Assembly: GCA_000381605.1 (NCBI GenBank)
Contig: KB906756.1
Coordinates: 558,001-622,000 of the forward strand
Source of the DNA: Acidobacteriaceae bacterium KBS 89
GTDB taxonomy: Bacteria; Acidobacteriota; Terriglobia; Terriglobales; Acidobacteriaceae
DNA: 64,000 nucleotides
Reading direction: 5' to 3'
The position numbers and the translations under genes were made by a program. The notes below the pieces were generated by a model, which saw nothing but the letters and a program-made list of their open reading frames with translations, searched no databases and was not told the DNA's origin. Positions 1 through 9,200 of this stretch are shown here, piece by piece (the stretch's first letter is position 1; each line of letters begins with the position of its first letter).

Positions 1-285
1 TACTGGAGAGAAGAAAAAGAAGACGACGCGCATCTAACGTGGATCCGTGACTTTTATCGCGAGATGTACTCGGGCGCCAGTGTAGATTCGAAATACAGCG
101 GCACACCCTATCCAGGTGATCGGTATGACGGGTGTTACATCAACTACCCGGACAAGGATATGCTCGCCTATCCTTTCTGGCCGCAGCTTTACTATGGCGA
201 CCAGCTGTATGCCTTTCTACAAAGCGTCAAGCGGCGCTACGATCCGAACAATATCTTTCACCACGCCATGTCAATTCGGCCTTGA
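1..285 (+). CDS. C-terminal part of a berberine-bridge-type FAD-linked oxidoreductase
   Basis: The reading frame is open from the first base and ends at a TGA at 283-285, so only the last 94 residues are present. They match the BBE domain that closes FAD-linked (PCMH-type) oxidases: CYINYPDKD, then a Trp/Tyr-rich stretch with LYYGD, and the terminal [16 protein letters not shown] motif that packs on the flavin in this family. Such enzymes oxidise alcohols, sugars or alkaloid-like substrates with O2 or another acceptor. The substrate cannot be inferred because the FAD-binding N-terminus lies outside the window. The gene is convergent with the amidohydrolase gene, with only 22 nt between the stop codons. 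Confidence 0.85.
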   Translation, partial: YWREEKEDDAHLTWIRDFYREMYSGASVDSKYSGTPYPGDRYDGCYINYPDKDMLAYPFWPQLYYGDQLYAFLQSVKRRYDPNNIFHHAMSIRP

Positions 286-307
286 ACTGACATGGCTGGT
301 TCCCCGA

Positions 308-1663
308 TTAGTGCGGCATCTCTTTTGCAGGCTTGGTGTGGTCATCGGGGGCGCGGGGAGCAAAGGTCGTCCAACGCGACGCATACTTCGCGTTTGGATC
401 GAGCGGCTCGTTCCATAGCTTCGCTTCCATTCCGTTGAGGTCGTAGACGATCTTGCCGTCCTTGATGGTGAGTTCAGCGACAAGTTTCTCTGTGCCATCG
501 ACTCGCGTGTTCTGCATGTCGGTGAAACCGTAGTGGCCTTTTTCTACGCGCAGTACGGCTATGTCAGCGACGGAACCCTGAGAGAGATTGCCGAGGTCTT
601 CACGCTTTATCTCATGCGCCGGGTGCGAGGTCATCTCCGCAACGACCTCCTGCAAAGAAAGGCCGATCGCCATCATCTTACTGGCGACGTTGAGCTCATC
701 CTTGGTCGCGCCATTCATGCTGCCGATGTGGAGATCGGTTGAGAGGGAGTCGGGGATAAAGCCGTCCTTCACCATCGGGACGGCGAGCGACCACTTGAAG
801 CTGCCGCCACCCGTGCCGGCGTCAAAGAATATGCCGCGTTTGCGACCTTCAATAAAGGCCTTGCTGGGGCCGAGAGTCACCGGGTCCTGCTCTTTGCGAA
901 GACCGGAGTACATGTGGGTGTAGATGTCGCCAGGGCGCAGCTTTATCGTCAACAGATCGTAAAGTGGTCGAGTAGGTCGGTCGTTGCCGAAGTCGACCAT
1001 GACGGGAATGTTGGCTTTGGTGCCTGCGATGACGGCTTGCTCGACAGGCGTCCACTCCGGACCGCCGAAGTGTGCGGTCTTGATGCCGACGACGGTCTGA
1101 GGATATTTGAGCGCCATCTGTGCCGTAGCCTCGCCGTCCATATCCGCCATGTTTTGCTCGTATTTGTCGCCGCGCATGCCGGAGCCGACGATGTTGAGCA
1201 TTGCTAGAACCCGAGTCTTCGAACGATCGATGATGCGCTGCTTGAAGTCTTCAAAGTTCTTCCACCCGGAGCAACCAGCGTCGACGACGGTAGTGACGCC
1301 GACGCGGAAGGTGAAGCCATCGGGTGGCACGCTGTTGTCGCCGGCGTAGGAGTTGCGCTCACCGGTTCCGGTGTAGACGTGGACGTGGAGGTCAATGAGA
1401 CCCGGGGTGACGTACAGGCCCTTGGCGTCGATGTTTTTTAGCGCATCGGTGGGGGGGATATGCTGCGCAACCTTGGCGATCTTGCCGTCCTTGATTGCAA
1501 CATCCATCACTGCGTCGATGTGATTCTTGGCGTCGATGACGTGACCATCATGGAGCAGGAGGTCGTAGGCGGGAAGTGCGGTCTGGGCGATGGCGTTCGA
1601 CGCTATGAGGAGAGAGAGCGCTGTGCCGCACTGGGCAATGGTTCTTTTGTGAAACTGCTTCAT
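308..1663 (-). CDS. exported amidohydrolase/deacetylase-family metallohydrolase
   Basis: A 451-aa protein with an N-terminal Sec-type signal peptide (K-rich start, hydrophobic run about residues 12-24, cleavage after AIA-Q). The rest is an amidohydrolase-superfamily TIM barrel: a composite beta-sandwich start (LLLHDGHVID), metal site GLIDLHVHV (His93 and His95), GIKTAHFGG near residue 195 with a lysine that could be the carbamylated ligand, and STDLH with the catalytic Asp. Family members hydrolyse N-acyl or cyclic amides, and some occur beside SelA-like PLP genes in other bacteria. It lies 108 nt downstream of such a gene here. The start is an ATG preceded by AAGGA on the minus strand. Substrate unknown; a role in deacylating an amino compound for the neighbouring enzymes is inference. 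Confidence 0.85.
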   Translation of the reverse strand: MKQFHKRTIAQCGTALSLLIASNAIAQTALPAYDLLLHDGHVIDAKNHIDAVMDVAIKDGKIAKVAQHIPPTDALKNIDAKGLYVTPGLIDLHVHVYTGTGERNSYAGDNSVPPDGFTFRVGVTTVVDAGCSGWKNFEDFKQRIIDRSKTRVLAMLNIVGSGMRGDKYEQNMADMDGEATAQMALKYPQTVVGIKTAHFGGPEWTPVEQAVIAGTKANIPVMVDFGNDRPTRPLYDLLTIKLRPGDIYTHMYSGLRKEQDPVTLGPSKAFIEGRKRGIFFDAGTGGGSFKWSLAVPMVKDGFIPDSLSTDLHIGSMNGATKDELNVASKMMAIGLSLQEVVAEMTSHPAHEIKREDLGNLSQGSVADIAVLRVEKGHYGFTDMQNTRVDGTEKLVAELTIKDGKIVYDLNGMEAKLWNEPLDPNAKYASRWTTFAPRAPDDHTKPAKEMPH

Positions 1664-1771
1664 TATGTGGTCCTTAATTGGTGCACAAACGATGCGGTTG
1701 ATAGTTCAAGTGAAGCCGTTGGCACGATGCCAGCCCGGAAAAGATGACAGCAGGCGCGGGCACAATTTAGT

Positions 1772-3388
1772 TCAAGCGCGAATCGCCTTCCATGTTGCGG
1801 CACCGTACTCTCCCATTCGGACGCTGCCACTGATGGAGTTGCCCTGAACAACTCCTTTGAAGGTCCACGGAACCGAGTTTCCCGGAACCTGCATGTTGCT
1901 GTGAAGCTCGATCTGATCAGCGTGAATCACTCCCTTAAGTTTTGCGTTGTAGATCTCGCCGTTCTGCGTTCCGCTGAGTTCATTGCCGTTTTGTTCGATG
2001 GTGAACTTCTGTTCACCTGTACCACGGGGGTACTGAATCGTGACAGCCCACGTTCCCTGGACAGGGGCGGGGGTTCCAGATGGAATCACCGGATTCTCGT
2101 AGTGGCCAGGTTTCGTCAGGCCTTCGTAGATAGCATCCGCAATGATCTTGTCCTCACCGGCATCCATCATGTAGGGCATGATGGTGACTGAGCTGGCCAT
2201 CATGTCAGGCCGTGTCCCGACGCCCGCGTCGATAACAATGCGGGGCGTACCGGCGTTGAGTCGTGCGACAAGCTCTGTACCGGTAATCTTCAAAACGTTC
2301 GCGTCCCAATGAATACGCAGACGCGGAGCCTTGTTAGACAGATCTTCCGGTTCCAGGTATTCGAACGTGGTAGAAGGCAGAGGCTTCATACGGGCCTCGA
2401 TGTTCTTGAGCCAGGAGAGCCACTCACGCTGCTCGGCGGCATGATCGCGCTTGTACCACTGCTGGACCGCGGCGAGCAGGCCCATGGCCTCTTCCTTGCT
2501 GCACTTGAATGCTCTGCCATAGCAGTGATGAGGCGAGGCTTGATAGTAGGCTGCCTTGCACAGATCTTTTTGCCCGATCAGCATACCGGACGACTGAGGC
2601 CCTCGCATGCACTTGCCGCCGGAGTAGCCGACGAGTGTCGCGCCTGCGGCGATGTGGATGTTTGGATTCAATGGCTCTTCCGCGGCGGCATCGACAAACA
2701 CCGGAATGCCCTTCTCTTTGGCGATGGAACAGACATTCGAGATGCTCAACGGACCCTTTTCCGCCGCCGGGCCGGAGAGGATATAGATCATAGCGGTGCG
2801 CTTTGAGATCTTGGATCGCAGATCCTCTTCCGAGTCGACTTCAACTATCTCGGCGCCCGTCATGCGGACGCCGAAGTCGTAAGGGTTTCGTGAGTGCTTT
2901 GGAATGATGACCTGGTCACGCACTTTGATGTATGGAAGGGCTTGACATTGTTCAACGTTGGTTCCGGCGATGCATGCGACGGTAGCCAGACAGATGGCTG
3001 CCTCGCATCCGGTAGTGGCGATGCCCCACTCGGCGCCGGTAAGCTTACCGAGCTGGGCGCCAATTCCATCCATCATCTCGTCGAGTTGGACGAAGTAGTT
3101 CGACGCCTCGAACATTGCCTGCTTTACTTGTGGAAGAGACCGCGACCCGCTGATGATGGTGAACGTGCCGCGGCCATTGATGAGTGGACGTACGCCGATA
3201 CGGGTGAAGAGATTGTCCTGATCAGTTCCCTCCTTTGCAGGAAGCGTCTTCGGTGCCTGCGGTTCCGCCAATGCGGTTGCGCCCGCAGCGAAGGGTGAAA
3301 CAGCGGTGGCGGCTCCGAGGGCAGACAGCATTCCCGACTGCTTGAGGACTTCTCGCCGTGACCAGCGCGCGTTACGAAAGAGAGACAT
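1772..3388 (-). CDS. Tat-exported SelA-like PLP enzyme with C-terminal beta domain
   Basis: A 538-aa protein of the SelA/DgaE fold-type I PLP family. The N-terminus carries a twin-arginine motif (SRREVLK, Arg11-Arg12) and a hydrophobic stretch ending near residue 40. The PLP domain shows FVDAAAEE (Asp233, pyridine-N ligand) and SGGKCMRGPQ with the Schiff-base lysine Lys259. About 96 residues (443-538, VQGTWAV to the end) form an extra beta-rich domain that ordinary SelA-like proteins lack. I chose the ATG at 3386-3388 because it has an AAGGCGAG ribosome site and places the Tat motif at residue 10; the frame is open further upstream without coding character. The family includes ammonia-lyases such as D-glucosaminate-6-phosphate ammonia-lyase. 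Substrate unknown. It forms a run with the RidA and second SelA-like genes (55 and 30 nt gaps). Confidence 0.85.
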   Translation of the reverse strand: MSLFRNARWSRREVLKQSGMLSALGAATAVSPFAAGATALAEPQAPKTLPAKEGTDQDNLFTRIGVRPLINGRGTFTIISGSRSLPQVKQAMFEASNYFVQLDEMMDGIGAQLGKLTGAEWGIATTGCEAAICLATVACIAGTNVEQCQALPYIKVRDQVIIPKHSRNPYDFGVRMTGAEIVEVDSEEDLRSKISKRTAMIYILSGPAAEKGPLSISNVCSIAKEKGIPVFVDAAAEEPLNPNIHIAAGATLVGYSGGKCMRGPQSSGMLIGQKDLCKAAYYQASPHHCYGRAFKCSKEEAMGLLAAVQQWYKRDHAAEQREWLSWLKNIEARMKPLPSTTFEYLEPEDLSNKAPRLRIHWDANVLKITGTELVARLNAGTPRIVIDAGVGTRPDMMASSVTIMPYMMDAGEDKIIADAIYEGLTKPGHYENPVIPSGTPAPVQGTWAVTIQYPRGTGEQKFTIEQNGNELSGTQNGEIYNAKLKGVIHADQIELHSNMQVPGNSVPWTFKGVVQGNSISGSVRMGEYGAATWKAIRA

Positions 3389-3443
3389 GGACTCGCCTTT
3401 TCTTGATTTTGATGTAATGACGTGCTTCCCATATTTGGAAGCG

Positions 3444-3941
3444 TTAGATGTACGCGATGAGGTCGATCTCGACCAGTGAATCGCCCGGGATGCCGCCTGC
3501 GGGAGCAACTGTCGTTCGAACAGGGGGAACCGATCCCCACTTGCCGGTCGCGTAGACACTATTCATCGCGGCGTAGTCCTTAAGATCGTTGAGATAGACG
3601 TTCACTTTTAGGACTTTCTCCATTGATGAACCGGCGTTGATGAGATTCTTTTCAAGCTCATCGAGTACGTGCTTCGTATGCTCCTCGATAGTGCCCTTGA
3701 AGTGTGCGCCAACACCTGCCAGAAACAGCAAATTGCCGTAAGATACAGCGCTCGAAAACAGAGGAGCCTTCGCCGGTGTCGTAGGAACCTTGTCGGCCTG
3801 AGTCTTTGGCGGATAGTTCTTCTTTTCGAGTTTTCCTGAGACCTGCGCCTTGGCGGTTTCAGTGATCAGGGCACCGCCGGTTACGGCGACTGCGGCTTTG
3901 GCTGCGTTCTTCAGTAGACCTCTTCTGGATTGCTGCTGCAT
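3444..3941 (-). CDS. Tat-exported RidA family enamine/imine deaminase
   Basis: A 165-aa protein: a Tat signal (QSRRGLLK, Arg6-Arg7, then an Ala-rich hydrophobic run to about residue 32) joined to a RidA/YjgF domain. The domain shows the GNLLFLAG and VLKVNVYL strands, and the conserved arginine that binds the substrate carboxylate in PPVRTTV (about Arg142). RidA proteins hydrolyse reactive 2-enamines and imines released by PLP enzymes to 2-keto acids and ammonia; nearly all characterised ones are cytoplasmic. Here the gene sits between two SelA-like PLP genes, all three with Tat-type leaders, so it may process their product outside the cytoplasm (inference). The ATG is preceded by AAAGGAGT. 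Confidence 0.88.
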   Translation of the reverse strand: MQQQSRRGLLKNAAKAAVAVTGGALITETAKAQVSGKLEKKNYPPKTQADKVPTTPAKAPLFSSAVSYGNLLFLAGVGAHFKGTIEEHTKHVLDELEKNLINAGSSMEKVLKVNVYLNDLKDYAAMNSVYATGKWGSVPPVRTTVAPAGGIPGDSLVEIDLIAYI

Positions 3942-3971
3942 TGGTGTTACTCCTTTTTGGAAAGATACGCA

Positions 3972-5258
3972 TTATGGTTTGGGATGCAAGAGAACTGCAC
4001 GAACTTGTTGCCCAACGATCTCGGCTTCGCCGGGCTGCAGCATCCAGGTGCCGATGACAATAGTGTTTTCAGTAGAGAGTGTGCCGAACCGGCCGCTTGA
4101 ACCGGTAGCAGGGTTGAGTTCTATCGACGGACGTTGTTGCCTGAGGCGTTCCTGCACCTGTTTTGGGCTGATACCCACGACCTTGGGATCGTAGGTGAGC
4201 ATGAGGTGTGGAACGTGATTGGCCACTTCGGGGATATTGACGCTTGCCGTCAACGTTGGAACATCCTTGACCGCCTGCTTGATGATGTCGACGCGGCGCA
4301 TGTACTCCGCTTCGAGGGCGTCGTCGTTCTGCTCGAGCAGCCAATCGACGGCAGCGACCATGCCAACGATCTGTTCTTTGGCGACCTTCATGCCGCGGCC
4401 TACGGCGTCGCTGTTTGGATTGTTGTTGGCGGCCGCGAGGTCGGTGAGATGCTTCTTGCCAAGCAACAGCCCGGCGTTCTGTGGTCCGCGAATTCCCTTG
4501 CCTCCGGAGAAACAAACAAGGTCATAACCCATGCCCGTGTACTTCCACAGATTTTCAATAGGAGGCATGTCCGCCGCCGCGTCCATATGACATGGAACGT
4601 TATGCTGATGGGCTACGTCGAGCCACGTTTTGCGGTCGATCTCGCCGGATTCGCTCGAGTTGAAGAAGTTCGTCATGATCGTGTTCGGCGTAAAGGCACG
4701 TTTGTAGTCGTCCAGGGTAACCACCTCGACGATGCGTACGCCGCAGATCAGCATGGCGTGGTCGTACTCATAGCGGTGCGCCTTCTGCACGATGACCTCA
4801 TGCTTCATGCGGTCGACGTTCTCCGGGATCTGGTCCGGCTTCGTGCCATTAGCCGACGCGATGCAGGCTGCAGTAGCGAGAGTAAGAGCGGCCGACGCTC
4901 CGGATGTGACCACCGCTCCCTCGCAGCGAAGCTTTCTTGCAATGTACTCACCTGAGGCTTGTTGCAGGTCTTTGAGGCGGACGGGATGAAGAGCCGCCTG
5001 TGCAACGGCGCGCTGCACCTGCGGGGGCATCAGTGCTGCGGTGAGATAGGTGTAGGTGCCGGCTGCATTGATGATCGTTTCGACGCCCAGCTTCGCATAA
5101 TAGTCATCCGCGGAGTTCGACGCCGCGGGCAGCGCAAATGCCTTCGACGCCGTACCTACTCCAACGATCGGGGCCGCGCCAAGAAGCGCCATCGCCGACT
5201 GCGACCAGCGGAGAAAACTCCGCCGTGTAAAGAGACCGCGCTCATCGCTACTTGACAT
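3972..5258 (-). CDS. Tat-exported SelA-like PLP-dependent enzyme
   Basis: A 428-aa second member of the SelA/DgaE-like PLP family. The twin-arginine leader is a near-perfect match (TRRSFLRW, Arg12-Arg13) with a hydrophobic run to about residue 43. PLP-site residues are visible: TSGASAALTLA, CHMDAAAD (Asp226) and SGGKGIRGPQ (Lys254). It lacks the extra C-terminal beta domain of the paralogue at 1772-3388. The two paralogues flank the RidA gene and may act on related substrates or form a mixed oligomer (inference). Expected chemistry from the family is alpha,beta-elimination of ammonia or a similar leaving group from an amino acid or amino-sugar acid. It ends 30 nt before the RidA start, consistent with an operon. 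Confidence 0.85.
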   Translation of the reverse strand: MSSSDERGLFTRRSFLRWSQSAMALLGAAPIVGVGTASKAFALPAASNSADDYYAKLGVETIINAAGTYTYLTAALMPPQVQRAVAQAALHPVRLKDLQQASGEYIARKLRCEGAVVTSGASAALTLATAACIASANGTKPDQIPENVDRMKHEVIVQKAHRYEYDHAMLICGVRIVEVVTLDDYKRAFTPNTIMTNFFNSSESGEIDRKTWLDVAHQHNVPCHMDAAADMPPIENLWKYTGMGYDLVCFSGGKGIRGPQNAGLLLGKKHLTDLAAANNNPNSDAVGRGMKVAKEQIVGMVAAVDWLLEQNDDALEAEYMRRVDIIKQAVKDVPTLTASVNIPEVANHVPHLMLTYDPKVVGISPKQVQERLRQQRPSIELNPATGSSGRFGTLSTENTIVIGTWMLQPGEAEIVGQQVRAVLLHPKP

Positions 5259-5349
5259 CGTAAACCTCGGACCGCATTTCCTGACGAAGATTGGGGAAGA
5301 AGGTAGTTGCCTCTGTGAAGCTCAGCGCCACAGGTCGGACATGCCGGTT

Positions 5350-6156
5350 CTAAATTCGTCCAAACTGTTTGACTGCCTCCTCGATCGAATGAAATTTTTC
5401 AATAAACGGATACATCGAATGTTCGCTGTTGTCGAGTTTTTGTGCGAGAACGAGAATCTCCGCAGCGTGTTCACGCGGTACGACGACAACGCCGTCCTGG
5501 TCGGCGACGATGATGTCGTTGGCGGAGACTTTGACGCCGTCACAGTCGACGGGCACATTCATACCGCCGAACCGATAGTGGCCCACTGAGGTTGATGGCA
5601 CCGGGCCGGTGGAGTAAACAGGAAAGCCGATCTTCTTAAGCTGCGGCAGGTCGCGGACACCTCCGTCGATCACCGCTCCAGCGAATCCACGTGCAAACAT
5701 GGCCGTTCCCATCAATCCACCCATGCCGGCGATGTCGGCTCCATCCTCTACTTGCATGACATAGACCGAGCCCGGGCCGCCGGAGTCGATCGCTTTGAGC
5801 ATACCCGTGAGCGCGTCAGCATCGTGATTTTCCTGTTTGACGAGTTTGACGGTAAGCGCGGTACCAGCGAATTTCGCCGGGAAGATCGATTGCATATGGT
5901 GCGACATATAGCGCTTCTCATGGAACACTTGTTCGATAGCGTCCGAGACAGAGGCGGCCTCAACGTGGCGGTAAGCTTCAAGCATGGCCGCAGGGTCAGC
6001 GCTGTACTGGGCTGCTGTTTTTGGTGTGTCCGCATGAACGATATGAGTGATGGTAAGAGACGTTGCATAGACGATGGCGATGGCAACAGCGATGCGCGCT
6101 CTGCTCGACGACAGAATCGGGTTCAATATCGTTGACCTCATAGTGACTGAGAGCAT
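5350..6156 (-). CDS. exported RraA-family protein (HMG/CHA aldolase-like)
   Basis: A 268-aa protein with an N-terminal hydrophobic segment (RIAVAIAIVYATSLTITHIVHA, about residues 20-42) that reads as a signal peptide, followed by an RraA/dimethylmenaquinone-methyltransferase-like fold. The key motif is GAVIDGGVRD, whose Arg-Asp pair binds substrate and divalent metal in 4-hydroxy-4-methyl-2-oxoglutarate aldolases; the typical DQDGVVVVP strand follows. Members cleave or decarboxylate 2-keto acids to pyruvate. Start choice is uncertain: ATG at 6154-6156 or ATG at 6139-6141, neither with a strong ribosome site. Position downstream of receptor 1 and upstream of the PLP/RidA genes suggests it acts on the keto acid they would make (inference). 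Confidence 0.78.
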   Translation of the reverse strand: MLSVTMRSTILNPILSSSRARIAVAIAIVYATSLTITHIVHADTPKTAAQYSADPAAMLEAYRHVEAASVSDAIEQVFHEKRYMSHHMQSIFPAKFAGTALTVKLVKQENHDADALTGMLKAIDSGGPGSVYVMQVEDGADIAGMGGLMGTAMFARGFAGAVIDGGVRDLPQLKKIGFPVYSTGPVPSTSVGHYRFGGMNVPVDCDGVKVSANDIIVADQDGVVVVPREHAAEILVLAQKLDNSEHSMYPFIEKFHSIEEAVKQFGRI

Positions 6157-6219
6157 GCTACCGGAAGAGCAGGATAGGATGCTCGATATTAGTCCCCCGA
6201 AAGAATTGAAGCAGTTGAC

Positions 6220-6242
6220 GCCGCCGGATTTATTCCGGCGGC
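6220..6242 (-). terminator. 9-bp GC-rich hairpin after receptor 1 gene
   Basis: GCCGCCGGA at 6220-6228 and its perfect complement TCCGGCGGC at 6234-6242 enclose a 5-nt loop, starting 24 nt after the receptor stop codon. No T-run follows on the minus strand, so it could be a weak terminator, an RNA-stability element or an attenuator between the receptor and the enzyme genes. Confidence 0.5.
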
Positions 6243-6265
6243 TCTGAGATAACGACAAACCCCGG

Positions 6266-9200
6266 TTAGAAGATAATCTTGGCCGCCAGTTGAAGCACAC
6301 GCGCGCCGGTAAGCTCACCGGGAATCTTCTGTACATCGATGATCGTCCCGGCGCTTCCAGCGCTGATGGCAGTGCCCGTCTGGGACGCCGCGTTGAGGGT
6401 TGGGCTTCCCGCGCCGTTGGACTGGTTTGGGTTGGCTGCGCTGGGATGGTTGAAGACGTTGGATGCCTCAGCGCGGAACTGGAACCTCGCCGTCTCCCAT
6501 ATCTGGAAGTTCTTGAAGATGGATAGGTTGTCGTAGGAGAAACCAGGTCCGTGCAGGGAGTTCCTTGACGTGTTGCCGAAGGCATAGTTGAACGTTGCGA
6601 CGGTGGTAGATCCAGGAACAAGCGTTGTTGGAGCCACTGGAAGCGTATAGGCGCTGAGGTCGATACACGATCCCGATGTAGCCGTCCCGTTGACTCCGTG
6701 GATGACATTGTCCAAACTGCAGTTCGCTTTGGGTCTGTGTACAAAGCTTGGTCGTTGCGTGCCTTGGTCGAGACCGGCGCTGTTGTAGCCAAGCTGAACG
6801 TTATAGGGAAAACCAGTCTGTATGTTGAGGATGGTGTTGACCTGCCAGCCGCCAAGGGTTTCGCGAATAAGCAAACTTTTCCCAGCGAATGAAGGCAGTT
6901 CATAGGTGAGGACTCCGACAAAACGTTGCCGGATGTCCCAGTTGGAGTTTCCATAGTCAGCGGAAAGATTATATTGCTGCGAGGGAACGCCTCCACCGTT
7001 GGAGTCTGTAGAGACATCGAGATCGTGCGCCCAGGTGTAGCTCGCCTGACCCGAAAGCCCGTGCAGCATACGCTGACGGAGGATGAGGCTAAGTCCGTTG
7101 TAGGAGGCCCATGCAAAATTCCTCAAGTCGCGGATTGAGCCAAAGAGCTGGTTCGGGCGAACCAGGCAGCTTGCCTGTCCGCAGCTACCCGGTGCTGAAT
7201 TGAGCGCGACGCTCTTTGGTTGAGAAAAGACTACGCCGCCTACCATCTGTGTGGGCATATTCGAGTACCAGCTGGTGTCCAGATTCAGGGCACGCGATCC
7301 GATATATTGCGCCTCCGCCGCAGCCCCCCTCCACAACTCTTGCCCAACGGACAGATTCCACTGGTACAAACGCTGTGTCTTGTTGGCGGGATCGTACGTT
7401 ACCGCGCTGCCATAGGTGCAAGTTGTTGGCGTGGGACAAACGCCTGTCACGGGCGATGCCGTCGCCTGCCCGGGCGTTGGGTTAGTAAACGAGAATGGAT
7501 TGGCGGCAGTCCCCTGTGCGGCGCTGTAGCTGAAGTTGGCGCCGAACGGATAGTTATTGCTTGTCAGTAGCGTGAAGCTATTGAGCTGGTTAGCGTTGTA
7601 ATAGAAGCCTACGCCGCCGCGTATCACAGTTTTGTCGGTAGCGCGGTAAGCGAAACCAAGGCGCGGTCCCCAGTTGTCATGAGTCGGGCTACCGAGCTTC
7701 AGTCCTGGAACCGGAACCCAGGTCGCGGCCGAGGTGGCAGTTGAGACCGGTAGCAAAGCCGTCTGGGCGGCATTCATGATGCGGGTGTAGCCATTGAGGC
7801 TGTAAGGTACCGTGGGAAGATCGTAGCGCAGACCGTAGTTCAAGGTCAGCCGCGCCGTCGCCTGCCAGTTGTCAAGAACGAAGAAGCCGTCACGCCATTC
7901 CGCCACCGAACCTTTAATACTGGTGGACGGCGTGATATCGGCGGAAGGACGGCCAATCGCAAAGTCCGCGCGAGAGTCGCCAGTGATGGTGCCGTTGAAA
8001 GTGAACTGACCGAGCGATAGGTTGGTCGCGATACGCCCCGTCCCTAACTTACGGAACTCAACGCCCGCCATGATGTTGTGCTTTCCGTGGGAGTAGCTGA
8101 TCTGTTCGTAGAAATTGAGGGTCCGGTCGTCCTGGAACCAATTGGTGCCGTTGTTGCCAATGTTCATACCTGTCGCACTGGTTACATTGACGTTTGGAAT
8201 TCCAGGCATGTTGTCGGTTGTATCGTAGTTGAAACCAGGGATACCAAGGTCCGTTCCGGCGGTCTTGAGATTGTTGACATACCAGTAATTGAGCGAATCT
8301 GTCAGGAATTGGTTGAGACCAAAGTGAAAGTCACTCACCAGGTTGGGCGTAATCATGTGGGTATATCCAAAGGCGTAGTTCCTACTGTTCGCCGGGCCAA
8401 AATTGGCGCTGACTGGAACCGCGTTCCCGTTGCCATAGGTCATGTTCTGCCAGTGGAAACGACCGAACAGCCTGATCTTCTCACCTATGTTCTCGTCGAC
8501 GCGATCCAGCGTCTGGGCAACATAAAGAGTATTTGGGAAATACACGTTAGAGAGGTTGTTGTTGATGCCGGCGATATTCGGGAGAGGCACATAGGCCATG
8601 TATTTTTGGGCGATCTGGCCGGTTCCCGTGTTGAGTTCGTTCGCTGGAATCTGATTGCTCTTCCCAGCATTAGGGCCAGTGGTAGGAATCGCGTAGAACG
8701 TTCCCGTCGCCGGATCTTTGAGACAGATTCCGGTACATGCACCGGTAGCCGGATTGTAAGTACCAATGGCCGAGAAATCGCCAGCCCGCATCGCCGCAGT
8801 CATGACAGTAGACGTGCCCGGAGATTGTGCCTTCTGATTCAGCTTCTCGTAGGAACCGAAGAAGAAGGTCTTGTTGCGGCCGTTATAAAGCTTAGGAATA
8901 ATGACAGGGCCACCCAAAGTAAATCCCCATTGGTTGTAATTCAGCGGCGCCTTTTTCGTCGTAGCGGTGTCGAAGAAATTGTGCGCGTTAAACACCGTGT
9001 TCTTGATGTAGTCGTAGGCGACGCCATGGTACTGATTCGTACCCTGCTTGCTCACCATGTTGACGTGGACGCCCAGGTACGAGCCGTACTGGGCTGTGTA
9101 ATTGCCGCTCTGCATCTGGACTTCAGAGACCATGTCCGTGCTGGGGCGGGCCGGTGCCACGTTGCCTAGGTTGTTCATGATCGAGACACCATCGAGGGTT

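Noticed and set aside
6157..7116. N-terminal extension of the RraA-like frame to 588 codons
   Set aside because: The extension lies antisense to receptor 1 and is Ser/Arg/Pro-rich without motifs; the signal peptide begins at 6156 or 6141.
8078..9169. A 363-codon plus-strand open frame inside receptor 1
   Set aside because: Antisense shadow; the receptor frame carries signal peptide, regulatory domain and barrel motifs.
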